A DNA stretch of 64,000 nt, from the NCBI RefSeq assembly GCF_900111815.1, contig NZ_LT630004.1, positions 1,571,117-1,635,116 of the forward strand, read 5' to 3'. The DNA comes from Bacillus massilinigeriensis. GTDB lineage: Bacteria; Bacillota; Bacilli; Bacillales; Cytobacillaceae. Shown here one piece after another: positions 19,078 through 27,186 of this stretch (position 1 is its first letter; each line of letters opens with the position of its first letter). The notes under the pieces are model-generated. The model was not told where the DNA came from. It saw nothing but the letters and a program-made list of their open reading frames with translations, and made no database searches. The translations under genes were made by a program, and so were the position numbers.

Positions 19078-19821
19078 ATGAACGGAAACATTCATTCAAT
19101 TGAAACTTTTGGCACTGTAGACGGGCCTGGCATACGCTATGTCGTGTTTACCCAAGGATGCCTTCTGCGCTGTCAATTCTGCCATAATGCAGATACATGG
19201 GAAATAGGTGCTGGAAAATCGATGAGTGTTTCCGATATCATGGATGATTTGAAAACCTATCTTCCATTCATTGAATCCTCTGGTGGAGGGATCACTGTTA
19301 GCGGAGGCGAGCCGCTCTTACAAATTCCTTTCTTGATAGAATTGTTCAAAGAATGCAAGAAACTAGGGATTCATACTGCCATTGATTCCTCAGGCGGCTG
19401 TTACTCGCCAAATGCTCATTTTCAGGAACAATTAGCGGAATTACTTCAATATACTGATTTGATTCTTCTTGACTTAAAGCATATTAACAGAAAAAAACAC
19501 ATTAATCTTACAGGGATGCCTAATGATCATATCCTTGAATTTGCCAGGTTCTTATCGGAACGTATGGTTCCGATTTGGATACGGCATGTTCTAGTACCTG
19601 GTATAACCGATGATCAGGATGATCTTCAATCGTTAGGTAAGTTCATTGGTACACTAGAGAATATCAAAAAAATCGATGTACTTCCTTATCATAAACTTGG
19701 CGTTTATAAATGGGAAGCGCTGGGATTGGAGTATCCTTTGAAGGATATTGAGCCTCCTAGTGAGGATAGTGTTGAAAATGCCATAAACCTGCTTACTGCT
19801 GAAGTAAGTTATATGGATTAA
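19078..19821 (+). CDS. pflA: Pyruvate formate-lyase activating enzyme
   Basis: A 247-residue radical-SAM enzyme that installs the glycyl radical in PflB. The [4Fe-4S] motif is CLLRCQFCHN, and the SAM-binding GGE motif is VSGGEPLLQ. The ATG at 19078 lies seven bases after AAAGGAGG. The start at MNGNIHSIETFGTVDGPGIR is standard for the family. It is the second gene of the pfl operon. Confidence 0.96.
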   Translation: MNGNIHSIETFGTVDGPGIRYVVFTQGCLLRCQFCHNADTWEIGAGKSMSVSDIMDDLKTYLPFIESSGGGITVSGGEPLLQIPFLIELFKECKKLGIHTAIDSSGGCYSPNAHFQEQLAELLQYTDLILLDLKHINRKKHINLTGMPNDHILEFARFLSERMVPIWIRHVLVPGITDDQDDLQSLGKFIGTLENIKKIDVLPYHKLGVYKWEALGLEYPLKDIEPPSEDSVENAINLLTAEVSYMD

Positions 19822-19832
19822 TGAAAATGCAT

Positions 19833-19873
19833 TAAAATAAACAGTACCCTCTCAGTGCGTACTGTTTATTTTA
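19833..19873. terminator. Bidirectional terminator between pflA and the antiporter
   Basis: A 15-bp perfect stem TAAAATAAACAGTAC / GTACTGTTTATTTTA, with T-rich ends on both strands. Confidence 0.9.
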
Positions 19874-19884
19874 GTGCTGTCTTT

Positions 19885-21462
19885 TTAATTATTTTCTTCG
19901 CTTATTTCCACAAGACAAGCTACAACTTCCTCTTTTTCCTTTTCTGCAACCTTGGCAGTAATAATTTCATCGCGCTCCAGCTTATCGATTGCTTCACTTT
20001 CCGCATATAATACTTGCTTTCTAAGTGTATCCAATAGCTTCTCCCTTATTTCGGGGCTTCGGCTATATAGTTTTTCAATTTTTTCCCGTGTTTCCACAAT
20101 TCTTTTTTCATATTCAGCAACCACTTCATCTGTTGTCGGTTCAACCGCATACATCCTTGATTGTATATGGCGTACCTCCTGGATTGCTCCTTCAAATCTG
20201 TTTAATTTTGCAACAAGGCTTTCGTATTCGCTTTCTTCTTCCCTTTTAATAATGCCAAGCTTTCCGATGAACGGTTTAATTGTTAGCCCCTGTACGACAA
20301 GGGAAAACAAAACAACGCTGAAAGCCAGCACTAATACTTCGTCACGAGCAGGAAAGCCTCTAGGAAGACTCATGACTAGCGCAATAGATAGTGATCCTTT
20401 TAAGCCCCCCCAATTAAGAATATGAAGCCATTTAACAGGAAAGTTCCTGATAAAAGCCATGCTAATATAAACTGCTGCACTTCTTGAAAGAAGGACTACT
20501 GCAATAGATCCAACAATCAATTCCCATTTCTCATGAATCTCAATGACGGTGATTTCAAGACCAACCATGAAGAACACAATAGAATTAGCAAGAAGCGCTG
20601 CCACATCCCAAAAGTTATGGATATTTAGTTTGGTCGTAGGCGTCATTCCAATTTTGCCGCCATAGTTCCCAAAAATGATCGCAGCTACCACTACCGCGAT
20701 TACTCCAGAAGCGTGGAAACGTTCAGCAAGAAAAAATGAACCATAAAATAAAATGAGACTAAATATTATTTCTAAAGGATAATCATCATAAAATTTTGTT
20801 AATATGGAGAATCCATAACCCATAAGTCCGCCGACTGCTAGTCCGATTGCAATTACCCTTACAAAATCCATTACTCCTGAGCCAAGCCCCATCCATCCTG
20901 CTTCAACATAGCTCAATAAAGTAAAAGCAGATATTTTAAATAGGACAACAGCAAGCCCATCATTAAATAAACTTTCCCCTTCAATCACAATTGAGAGTTT
21001 CTTGGTTACACCGAGTGATTTAAAAATAGAAAGAACACTGACTGGATCTGTCGCACTCATCAATGCACCAAAAACAAAAGCAGCAGGAAGCGGTAAATCA
21101 AGAAAATACAACGCTGCAAAACCAGTTATCAAAAAAGAAATCAATGTTCCCCCGACCGCAAGGGAAAGAATTGGTATTCTATTTTCTTTCAAGTGATTGT
21201 ATGGCAATTTAAAAGATGCTTCACCAAGAAGCGCAGGAAGGAATAAAGTTACAATGACAAAATTGAAAACTTCCCCTTCTGTTATCAGCTTTTTCAACGG
21301 TTCCAAGAGAGGAATGTTCGCCAAGCCAATGAGCGCACCGACAATGACTAAGGCAATCGGATATGGCTGCTTTATTTTCTTGGCCACTGCTGTCACAGCT
21401 GCTGCAAGTAGAACAAGCAACAAGCCTAATTCAAATACATGATGTAAATCTACTTCCTCCAA
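19885..21462 (-). CDS. Na+/H+ antiporter, CPA1 (NhaP) family
   Basis: A 525-residue protein with about twelve membrane helices and a cytoplasmic tail of roughly 130 residues rich in Glu, Lys and Arg. Signature elements: GALMSATDPVSVLSIF and the ion-site helix EGESLFNDGLAVVLFK with the conserved Asp. It exchanges Na+ or K+ for protons and supports pH and salt homeostasis; B. subtilis YvgP/NhaK is of this type. Cation preference cannot be read from sequence. Confidence 0.9.
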   Translation of the reverse strand: MEEVDLHHVFELGLLLVLLAAAVTAVAKKIKQPYPIALVIVGALIGLANIPLLEPLKKLITEGEVFNFVIVTLFLPALLGEASFKLPYNHLKENRIPILSLAVGGTLISFLITGFAALYFLDLPLPAAFVFGALMSATDPVSVLSIFKSLGVTKKLSIVIEGESLFNDGLAVVLFKISAFTLLSYVEAGWMGLGSGVMDFVRVIAIGLAVGGLMGYGFSILTKFYDDYPLEIIFSLILFYGSFFLAERFHASGVIAVVVAAIIFGNYGGKIGMTPTTKLNIHNFWDVAALLANSIVFFMVGLEITVIEIHEKWELIVGSIAVVLLSRSAAVYISMAFIRNFPVKWLHILNWGGLKGSLSIALVMSLPRGFPARDEVLVLAFSVVLFSLVVQGLTIKPFIGKLGIIKREEESEYESLVAKLNRFEGAIQEVRHIQSRMYAVEPTTDEVVAEYEKRIVETREKIEKLYSRSPEIREKLLDTLRKQVLYAESEAIDKLERDEIITAKVAEKEKEEVVACLVEISEENN

Positions 21463-21493
21463 CTTCCTAGCTCCTCTCCTTCTCTATTCCACT

Positions 21494-21808
21494 CTATGCC
21501 ATATCTAACGACTGCCTATATTCCGGTTCGCAATTGACACAAACAGGTTCTTCATAATCTAGGACATTCACATCTGCTTCGTTGTAATCAATCCCGCAAA
21601 GAGAACAGGTAATCATGCCATCTTCCTCGTCTGCAGCTGCGGGAAACGCATCGTTTATTTTCAGTTCACCGATACGTATTCCTGTGACATGTCCCATCAC
21701 TTGATTTATATACGCTTCACAAGCTTCGGAAGTCGCCCAAACACCGCGGTCCCAAAACATTTCTTCAGCGCTGCCTGTATCGATGAATAACCCATAGACA
21801 GTTTTCAT
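21494..21808 (-). CDS. Small protein with a C-terminal zinc ribbon, unknown
   Basis: A 104-residue protein with two CxxC pairs in its C-terminal third (CSLCGIDY and CVNCEPEY), spaced like a zinc ribbon. The N-terminal part begins MKTVYGLFIDTGSAEEMFWD. It starts after GGGGAAG. It lies 31 bases upstream of the antiporter start on the same strand, so the two may be co-transcribed. No named family recognised. Confidence 0.7.
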   Translation of the reverse strand: MKTVYGLFIDTGSAEEMFWDRGVWATSEACEAYINQVMGHVTGIRIGELKINDAFPAAADEEDGMITCSLCGIDYNEADVNVLDYEEPVCVNCEPEYRQSLDMA

Positions 21809-22001
21809 ATTATCTTCCCCTTTCCAAAGGCAATATAATCTTGCTATTGTTTAGCCTTTTTTGGAAAGGTTGAAACCAGGATGAAACTTTATCAATATAA
21901 GTTCGTATTATAGAAGGTGATTGCTTCCTGCACCATCTTGCTTTATACTCATATCATTGACCTTTAAATTGATGGTAGATGTCTTTAGAGAGGTGACATA
22001 T

Positions 22002-22292
22002 TTGTTTGAGATTTACCTTCAAAACTTTGATTTTACTACGGTATACACTGTTTATATAACCTTTCTTCTTAGCGTTTCTTTAAGTGTATTATGGATCGTT
22101 CGGGTGGAATTGCCGTTCATCCAGTCTTGCTTAAGGAAGTTAAGCTTCAACTTACAGCCAACCGATTTTATTTATAAAGAATTATCAGGTGGAAACACCA
22201 GATTTACACTAAAATTATTGCGGCGTGTTCGAATGAAAGTAAGCAAAGAAGATGACCTGCAGCCTTTTTCTCCTATCAGCTATCATTCATAA
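22002..22292 (+). CDS. mifM: MifM-like arrest peptide, regulator of the downstream yidC
   Basis: A 96-residue protein with one N-terminal membrane helix (about residues 16-36) and a basic-then-acidic C terminus, ending 17 bases before yidC. B. subtilis MifM (95 residues, as I recall it) has the same layout and monitors membrane insertion by stalling its own translation. Its arrest region RITTWIRKVFRM plus DEED aligns here with RFTLKLLRRVRM (residues 67-78) plus EDD (83-85); the Arg, Thr, Arg and Met positions match, and a TDF occurs just upstream in both. The key Trp73 of MifM is Lys here. The start is TTG, chosen because GAGAGGTG lies seven bases upstream; an in-frame ATG at 21972 lacks an SD. 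Confidence 0.72.
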   Translation: MFEIYLQNFDFTTVYTVYITFLLSVSLSVLWIVRVELPFIQSCLRKLSFNLQPTDFIYKELSGGNTRFTLKLLRRVRMKVSKEDDLQPFSPISYHS

Positions 22293-22310
22293 ACAACAGG
22301 AGGAGAAAAA
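22265..22310 (+). promoter_or_regulatory. Stem sequestering the yidC Shine-Dalgarno
   Basis: TTTTTCTCCT (22265-22274, inside the end of the mifM-like gene) is a perfect 10-bp complement of AGGAGAAAAA (22301-22310), which holds the yidC ribosome binding site. The acidic arrest codons lie at 22248-22256, so a ribosome paused there would cover and melt the 5' arm. Confidence 0.75.
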
Positions 22311-23074
22311 TGAAAAAGAAGACAATTTTGCTAATGATGCTGTCTGCCTTTGCTATCCTACTAGCGGGATGCCAATCTACCGGAGGAGACGCGTCTTTCT
22401 TTCAAAGGACATTTGTGAATCCTTTTGCAATGCTGATTCATATCTTTGCTGAACTATTTGCCGGCAGTTACGGAATTGCCATTATTATGATCACCCTATT
22501 GATCAGGCTCGTTTTAATGCCGCTCATGCTAAAGCAATATAAAGCACAGCAGCAAATGAAAGAAAAGATGGATATATTTAAACCCGAGATGGATCTTATT
22601 CAGCAAAAGCTGAAAAAGACAAAAGATCCTAAAGAACAGCAAAAATTGCAGCAAGAAATGATGGGACTTTACCAAAAACACGGTGTCAACCCATTGCAGA
22701 TGGGCTGCTTGCCAATTTTAATACAAATGCCAATTCTTATGGGACTTTATTATGCAATCCGAGGTTCAGAGGAAATCGCGACGCATTCCTTCCTTTGGTT
22801 TAACTTAGGACAGCCTGATTTAATCATTACGATTGCAGCAGGAGTCGTATATTATTTTCAATTCAAGGCTTCCCAGTCCAACATACCAGAGCAGCAAAGA
22901 CAACAGATGCGATTCTTCGGTTTACTGTCCCCATTGATGATCCTAATGGTTTCTTTTAATGCACCAGCAGCTCTGCCGCTTTACTGGACAGTAGGAGGAA
23001 CTTTCTTAACAATACAAACCATTATTTCAAGAAAAATATACAACGAAAAACAGAGAAACGAAAACGCTTCTTAA
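22310..23074 (+). CDS. yidC: YidC/Oxa1-family membrane insertase (YidC2/YqjG type)
   Basis: A 254-residue insertase. It has a lipoprotein signal peptide (LLAGC lipobox at about residue 21), five membrane helices and the conserved hydrophilic-groove Arg in the first core helix (ITLLIRLVLMP). The cytoplasmic coiled hairpin (KPEMDLIQQKLKKTKDPKEQQKLQQ) and the GCLPILIQMPILMGLYYAI segment are standard. It inserts and folds membrane proteins with or without SecYEG. The mifM-like leader and SD-masking stem point to the inducible YidC2 (YqjG) role rather than the constitutive SpoIIIJ. Confidence 0.92.
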   Translation: MKKKTILLMMLSAFAILLAGCQSTGGDASFFQRTFVNPFAMLIHIFAELFAGSYGIAIIMITLLIRLVLMPLMLKQYKAQQQMKEKMDIFKPEMDLIQQKLKKTKDPKEQQKLQQEMMGLYQKHGVNPLQMGCLPILIQMPILMGLYYAIRGSEEIATHSFLWFNLGQPDLIITIAAGVVYYFQFKASQSNIPEQQRQQMRFFGLLSPLMILMVSFNAPAALPLYWTVGGTFLTIQTIISRKIYNEKQRNENAS

Positions 23075-23096
23075 TGTAAAGTCCATTACAATAATA

Positions 23097-23129
23097 AAAC
23101 GGCTGCACTCATAAATAGTGCAGCCGTTT
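23097..23129. terminator. Bidirectional terminator between yidC and crcB
   Basis: AAACGGCTGCACT / AGTGCAGCCGTTT, 13-bp perfect stem with a seven-base loop. Confidence 0.9.
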
Positions 23130-23137
23130 CTATTGCT

Positions 23138-23491
23138 CTAATAAATCATCCCGCCAATGTAATATCCTAAAAAAATCGCCAGAAATCCTCCTAAGTAGGT
23201 TACGGTTAAATAGGAAATTCCAGCTCTGTAACTACCTGATAGCCATAGCTTTAAAATATCAATATTTATTGTCGAAAAGGTTGTAAATGCTCCCATAAAC
23301 CCAGTGCCTGCAAACCTAAAAATATCCGGACCGATATCCCCGCCAACTAAAAATCCTAGGAAGAGAGAACCAGTTAAATTAACGATGATAGTTCCGTATG
23401 GAGTGAAATTGGGTGCAAGTCGAATCTGTAGAAAGTATCTGCAAACAGCTCCTAGAAACCCGCCAATGGAGATTAGGACTAGTGTCGTCAT
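23138..23491 (-). CDS. crcB: Fluoride channel subunit CrcB (second gene)
   Basis: A 117-residue four-helix Fluc/CrcB protein. Family marks are GGFLGAVCRYFL at the N terminus, TIIVNLTGSLFLGFLVG and GFMGAFTTFSTINID with the central sodium-site and fluoride-path residues. It exports fluoride. It overlaps the end of the other crcB by four bases, so both are translated from one transcript; Gram-positive bacteria often use such pairs as heterodimers. Confidence 0.95.
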   Translation of the reverse strand: MTTLVLISIGGFLGAVCRYFLQIRLAPNFTPYGTIIVNLTGSLFLGFLVGGDIGPDIFRFAGTGFMGAFTTFSTINIDILKLWLSGSYRAGISYLTVTYLGGFLAIFLGYYIGGMIY

Positions 23492-23868
23492 TTCTTCCTC
23501 CCATGACTCCTTTCTAATCCGCCGAGGTAAAAGCCCAGCATTGCCGCTAATAGCCCTCCTGCCATACTTAGAAAGAGATACAGCATCGCTTGAATCCCTC
23601 TTCCCTCTTGCAAGAGTTTCATTGTGTCAAGGCTGAATGCAGAAAAAGTTGTAAAAGACCCTATCATTCCGGTAGAGATTGATACAACCAGAACAGGAGG
23701 AATACGAATTATTTGTTTCTCCACGATCGCCGCTGTAAACCAGCCCAGCAAAAGGGACCCTGTTATATTAACCGACACCGTTGCCAACGGACCTTCTATA
23801 GTAACCATTACGAAATACCTTAACAGACTGCCGACAATGCCCCCTATACCCACTGCAATAAATTTCAT
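23488..23868 (-). CDS. crcB: Fluoride channel subunit CrcB (first gene)
   Basis: A 126-residue CrcB paralogue with GIGGIVGSLLRYF, TVSVNITGSLLLGWF and GMIGSFTTFSAFSLD. The ATG at 23868 is taken as the start, with AAAGGA about 12 bases upstream; a GTG nine bases earlier is too close to the SD. I looked for a fluoride riboswitch in 23869-24010 and saw no convincing match, so regulation is unclear. Confidence 0.93.
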   Translation of the reverse strand: MKFIAVGIGGIVGSLLRYFVMVTIEGPLATVSVNITGSLLLGWFTAAIVEKQIIRIPPVLVVSISTGMIGSFTTFSAFSLDTMKLLQEGRGIQAMLYLFLSMAGGLLAAMLGFYLGGLERSHGRKK

Positions 23869-24023
23869 TAATAACACTGTCCTTTATTGTAACTAATTAT
23901 CAACAATAATCTTTCTTTTACATCTGGCCACTTGCCGGCTAGAATATTGAAGGAAACAGTATTTCGAATAGTCTCCCATTTCTTGTACCCCACCAAAAAA
24001 AGCTGCTAGGTTCACCTGCAGCT

Positions 24024-24227
24024 CTAAATCACTTCAAAATACTCCTTGTAATAACCTCCAACCTTACCAGAGTTATCGATAAGGAAGTAAAATTCTTCTG
24101 TTTCATTTTTTACATCGTATGATTTTCCTTCGGTAAGGACTCGGTTTACAACATATTTCTTAGCATCTGTATGTACGCACTTCACCTTTTTAATCGTTTC
24201 TCTTCCATGCCAATCTAAGTGAATCAT
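24024..24227 (-). CDS. Small protein, DUF6501-like
   Basis: A 67-residue soluble protein with ETIKKVKCVHTDAKKYVVNR and VLTEGKSYDVKNETEEFYF. I recall this pattern from the DUF6501 family of Bacillales; function unknown. It is followed by an AGCTGC / GCAGCT stem with an A7 run at 23994-24022 that can end the transcript. Confidence 0.7.
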   Translation of the reverse strand: MIHLDWHGRETIKKVKCVHTDAKKYVVNRVLTEGKSYDVKNETEEFYFLIDNSGKVGGYYKEYFEVI

Positions 24228-24282
24228 TTATTGCCACTCCTCTATACATCAATATCTATTAGTATAAAGAATAAACTAACTG

Positions 24283-24513
24283 TTATGCAATCCCCTTCCT
24301 ATCAACTTGCTGCTCTCCTTCTATTTTGTTTATTCTCTTTATATGCAATATATCTCCTTGTTCAAAGGTAAACATCTCTCCGGTGACAATACTCTGCATC
24401 GTGACATAACGGATGCCACAAATTTGATCCACCCGAATAAACTGCAAATATGGAAAACAAGTATTATCATATATAATATCATATATATCATTTTGTAAAA
24501 GTTTGTTCTTCAT
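24283..24513 (-). CDS. Small hypothetical protein
   Basis: A 76-residue protein, start at ATG 24513 after AGAGGGAG. It contains IRYVTMQSIVTGEMFTFEQG followed by a short basic tail; no membrane helix. The repeated aromatic and Ile residues suggest a small beta fold. No family recognised. Confidence 0.55.
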   Translation of the reverse strand: MKNKLLQNDIYDIIYDNTCFPYLQFIRVDQICGIRYVTMQSIVTGEMFTFEQGDILHIKRINKIEGEQQVDRKGIA

Positions 24514-24755
24514 GGTAACTCCCTCTTTCCCGGCTGTTTTCCCCAAGGTGTCGGCTGTGTTTATATACCACCGAACATGCCGGAACGAAACCTTTATTTC
24601 CTAAAACATTGTGTAAGATCTGGAGTTTTTTTATTACTGGTACCGTTTATTTCCACCTTTATTATACCGTTTCAGGAAATTATGTGATTGAATGTTTATG
24701 AAGATTTATTGTATTTTTATCCTGTTTTCTTCAAGATTAAACGAACGAAAATGAA

Positions 24756-24785
24756 AAAAGGCTCCTGGAAAACCAAGAACCTTTT
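24756..24785 (-). terminator. Terminator of the small membrane protein gene
   Basis: In minus-strand RNA AAAAGGTTCTTGG pairs with CCAGGAGCCTTTT fully if two G-U pairs are allowed. As plus-strand RNA it would have two C-A mismatches, which fixes the direction. Confidence 0.7.
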
Positions 24786-24806
24786 GAAAAATGATAATGA
24801 ATTATT

Positions 24807-25043
24807 TTAGTCATTCTTCCTGTAACGGAAAAGAACATTAGCAGCCACCATCAACGGAATGAAAGCGGCAGCAGTAAAGCCTAGTGCATAGCCTGAGAAG
24901 TTTTCTCTGGCAACATGCTTGCCGATAGACATGCCGAGAAAAGATACTTCGGCTATGCTTTGATCCATTAGCCATAGCTCTGCTGCTTTGCTAATAAAAA
25001 GCAAACTAATGCAGCAAAGTATTGAAACAATTAACCATTTCAT
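24807..25043 (-). CDS. Small membrane protein, unknown
   Basis: A 78-residue protein with two membrane helices (about 2-20 and 50-70) separated by a short loop with SFLGMSIGKHVARENFSG. The ATG at 25043 has GGAGG about nine bases upstream; the longer frame lacks this. No family recognised. Confidence 0.6.
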   Translation of the reverse strand: MKWLIVSILCCISLLFISKAAELWLMDQSIAEVSFLGMSIGKHVARENFSGYALGFTAAAFIPLMVAANVLFRYRKND

Positions 25044-25173
25044 ACCGGTAGACCTCCATAAAATTGATCTCAACGTAGAGAACAAACTTAATAACAATTA
25101 TATGGAGTTAATATTTTATAAGATATAGTTGTAACAAAATGTTCATATATAATTATAAGCGTTTTGTTACAAT

Positions 25174-26820
25174 TTAGATTTTTAACGTACTAACATATTT
25201 CTTTGCCTGTTCGCGAAGCTTAAACTTTTGGATTTTGCCCGAAGCAGTCATTGGAAATTGTTTGACGAAAGAGATATACTTAGGTATTTTATATCTAGAA
25301 ATTTTTCCATTGCAGTATTCCTGAATCTCTTTTTCTTCTGCCGACATTCCCTCTTTTAAGATCACCCACGCCATCACCTCTTCCCCATATACTTTATCTG
25401 GAATCCCTATCACCTGTACATCCTGAATCTTCGGATGCGTATATAAAAACTCCTCGATTTCCCGAGGATAAATATTCTCTCCTCCGCGGATAATCATATC
25501 TTTCAATCGACCGGTGATCCGGCAGTACCCAACTTCATCCATGATTGCTAGATCCCCTGTGTGCAGCCATCCCTCATCATCAATAGCATCACGTGTTGCA
25601 TCGGGGTTTTTATAATAACCATGCATCACATGATAGCCTCTTGTACAAAGCTCTCCCTCCATGCCTATAGGCACCTCTTCAGAAGTTCCCGGCTTGACTA
25701 TTTTTACTTCTACCTGCGGCAAAGCCTTCCCTACTGTTTCCACTCTTATCTCCAGTGGATCATCGGTTCTTGTCTGAGTAATAACCGGAGAGGCTTCGGT
25801 CTGCCCATACGCAATGGTTATATCCCTAGCCCCCATTTTCTCGATCACTGCTTTCATCACTTCTGTTGGACAATTTGACCCAGCCATGATGCCGGTTCTC
25901 AGAGAAGACAAGTTATATTGTTTAAAATCGTTATCATTTAATTCGGCGATAAACATGGTAGGAACTCCATGCAGCCCCGTACATCGTTCCTTTTGAACTG
26001 TAGATAAAACTGCTTTTGGGGAAAATTCTTGGACCGGAACCATTGTTGCTCCTACAGTCACACAAGCCAGCGTGCCAAGCACACAGCCGAAACAATGAAA
26101 AAACGGGACAGGAATACAAAGGCGGTCTTCTATCACCAGTTTCATACAAGAAGCGATATTATAAGCGTTGTTCACAATGTTGTTGTGTGTAAGCATAACG
26201 CCTTTGGGAAAGCCCGTTGTACCAGATGTGTACTGCATATTAATTACATCATTCGGCTGTAGAGCAGCCATTCTTGCATCGAGCATTCCATCACTAATGC
26301 CATTTCCCATTTGCATAATATCCGACCATGTGTAAACTCCTTGATAAGCCTTCTCTCCAAGGACAATTACATTTTTAAGGTGTGGCAGTTTTAGGGTATT
26401 GAGCTGCCCAGGTTTTGCGCTTTTTAATTCGGGAACAATTTCATAAAGCGTGTCGATGTAAGAGGTATCTTTGAATTGTTCAATAAGGATAATTGTAGAG
26501 ACATCTGATTGCCGCAGCAGATATTCCAACTCAGCAGCCCTGTAATTCGTATTTACTGTAACTAAAACAGCACCCATCTTTCCTGTTGCAAATTGAGTGA
26601 TAATCCATTCCGGTGTATTGGTTGCCCAGATTGCTATGTGTTCTCCTTGTGAAATACCAAGCTTCATCAATCCTTTTGCTGCTTGTCTGCAAACATTATT
26701 GAAGTTCTCGTATGTCATACGCAAGTTGCGATCAGAATAAACAACAGCTTCATGGTTCGGGTGCAGCTTAGCCTTTTCTTCCAACAATTCACCAACCGTA
26801 GTATTTAAAATTCCCGCCAT
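25174..26820 (-). CDS. AMP-binding acyl-CoA synthetase (YngI-like)
   Basis: A 548-residue adenylate-forming enzyme that activates a carboxylic acid, probably a medium- or long-chain fatty acid, to acyl-CoA. Motifs: the ATP loop YTSGTTGFPKGVMLTH, AYGQTEASP, GWLHTGD and the hinge GRLKDMIIRGGENIYPREIE with the C-terminal catalytic Lys in TASGKIQK. Start at ATG 26820 with AGGAGG upstream. B. subtilis YngI is similar. The promoter carries a 14-base palindrome across its -35 box, so a TetR-type repressor is likely. Confidence 0.9.
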   Translation of the reverse strand: MAGILNTTVGELLEEKAKLHPNHEAVVYSDRNLRMTYENFNNVCRQAAKGLMKLGISQGEHIAIWATNTPEWIITQFATGKMGAVLVTVNTNYRAAELEYLLRQSDVSTIILIEQFKDTSYIDTLYEIVPELKSAKPGQLNTLKLPHLKNVIVLGEKAYQGVYTWSDIMQMGNGISDGMLDARMAALQPNDVINMQYTSGTTGFPKGVMLTHNNIVNNAYNIASCMKLVIEDRLCIPVPFFHCFGCVLGTLACVTVGATMVPVQEFSPKAVLSTVQKERCTGLHGVPTMFIAELNDNDFKQYNLSSLRTGIMAGSNCPTEVMKAVIEKMGARDITIAYGQTEASPVITQTRTDDPLEIRVETVGKALPQVEVKIVKPGTSEEVPIGMEGELCTRGYHVMHGYYKNPDATRDAIDDEGWLHTGDLAIMDEVGYCRITGRLKDMIIRGGENIYPREIEEFLYTHPKIQDVQVIGIPDKVYGEEVMAWVILKEGMSAEEKEIQEYCNGKISRYKIPKYISFVKQFPMTASGKIQKFKLREQAKKYVSTLKI

Positions 26821-26865
26821 TTCCTCTTCCCCTCCTTCTCCAAACATCTAAAAAAACGCTAATAT

Positions 26866-26896
26866 ATTATATATCTCTGTTGATTGAATATTCAAT
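26866..26896 (-). promoter_or_regulatory. Promoter of the acyl-CoA synthetase with palindromic operator
   Basis: Minus-strand TTGAAT (26890-26895) and TATAAT (26866-26871) with an 18-base spacer. The -35 lies inside the perfect palindrome ATTGAATATTCAAT (26883-26896). Confidence 0.65.
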
Positions 26897-27056
26897 ATTA
26901 TCTGTTCATTTTCCTTCTTTCCTTTCTTTTCAAGAATCAATTTTTCGTCAGAAATTTTGATGTTTACTTTCACTTTTCGCCTTAACCTCCTAAGATATAT
27001 GTCGAAAGTGCTATTTTTAAAAGATTTTTACCTAGATTATTCACCGATATATATAA

Positions 27057-27098
27057 AATCCCACAGAAAAGCCGACTTGTTGGCTTTTCTGTGGGATT
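27057..27098 (+). terminator. Hairpin at the left end of IS copy 1
   Basis: A 17-bp perfect stem AATCCCACAGAAAAGCC / GGCTTTTCTGTGGGATT followed by T-rich CTCTTTTT. It lies before the transposase gene and should block read-in transcription, a common self-protection device of IS elements. The same hairpin is present in copy 2 at 55811-55852. Confidence 0.85.
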
Positions 27099-27186
27099 CT
27101 CTTTTTCACTTAAAAGATGAAAAAAGAATCCATTTCTGTTATGGTTATTGCGACTAAACACCAACCAACTAGAAAGGATTCTTCTA

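Noticed and set aside
23869-24010. Fluoride (crcB) riboswitch upstream of the crcB pair
   Set aside because: The space was inspected on the minus strand, and the conserved riboswitch core could not be found; a covariance-model search would decide.
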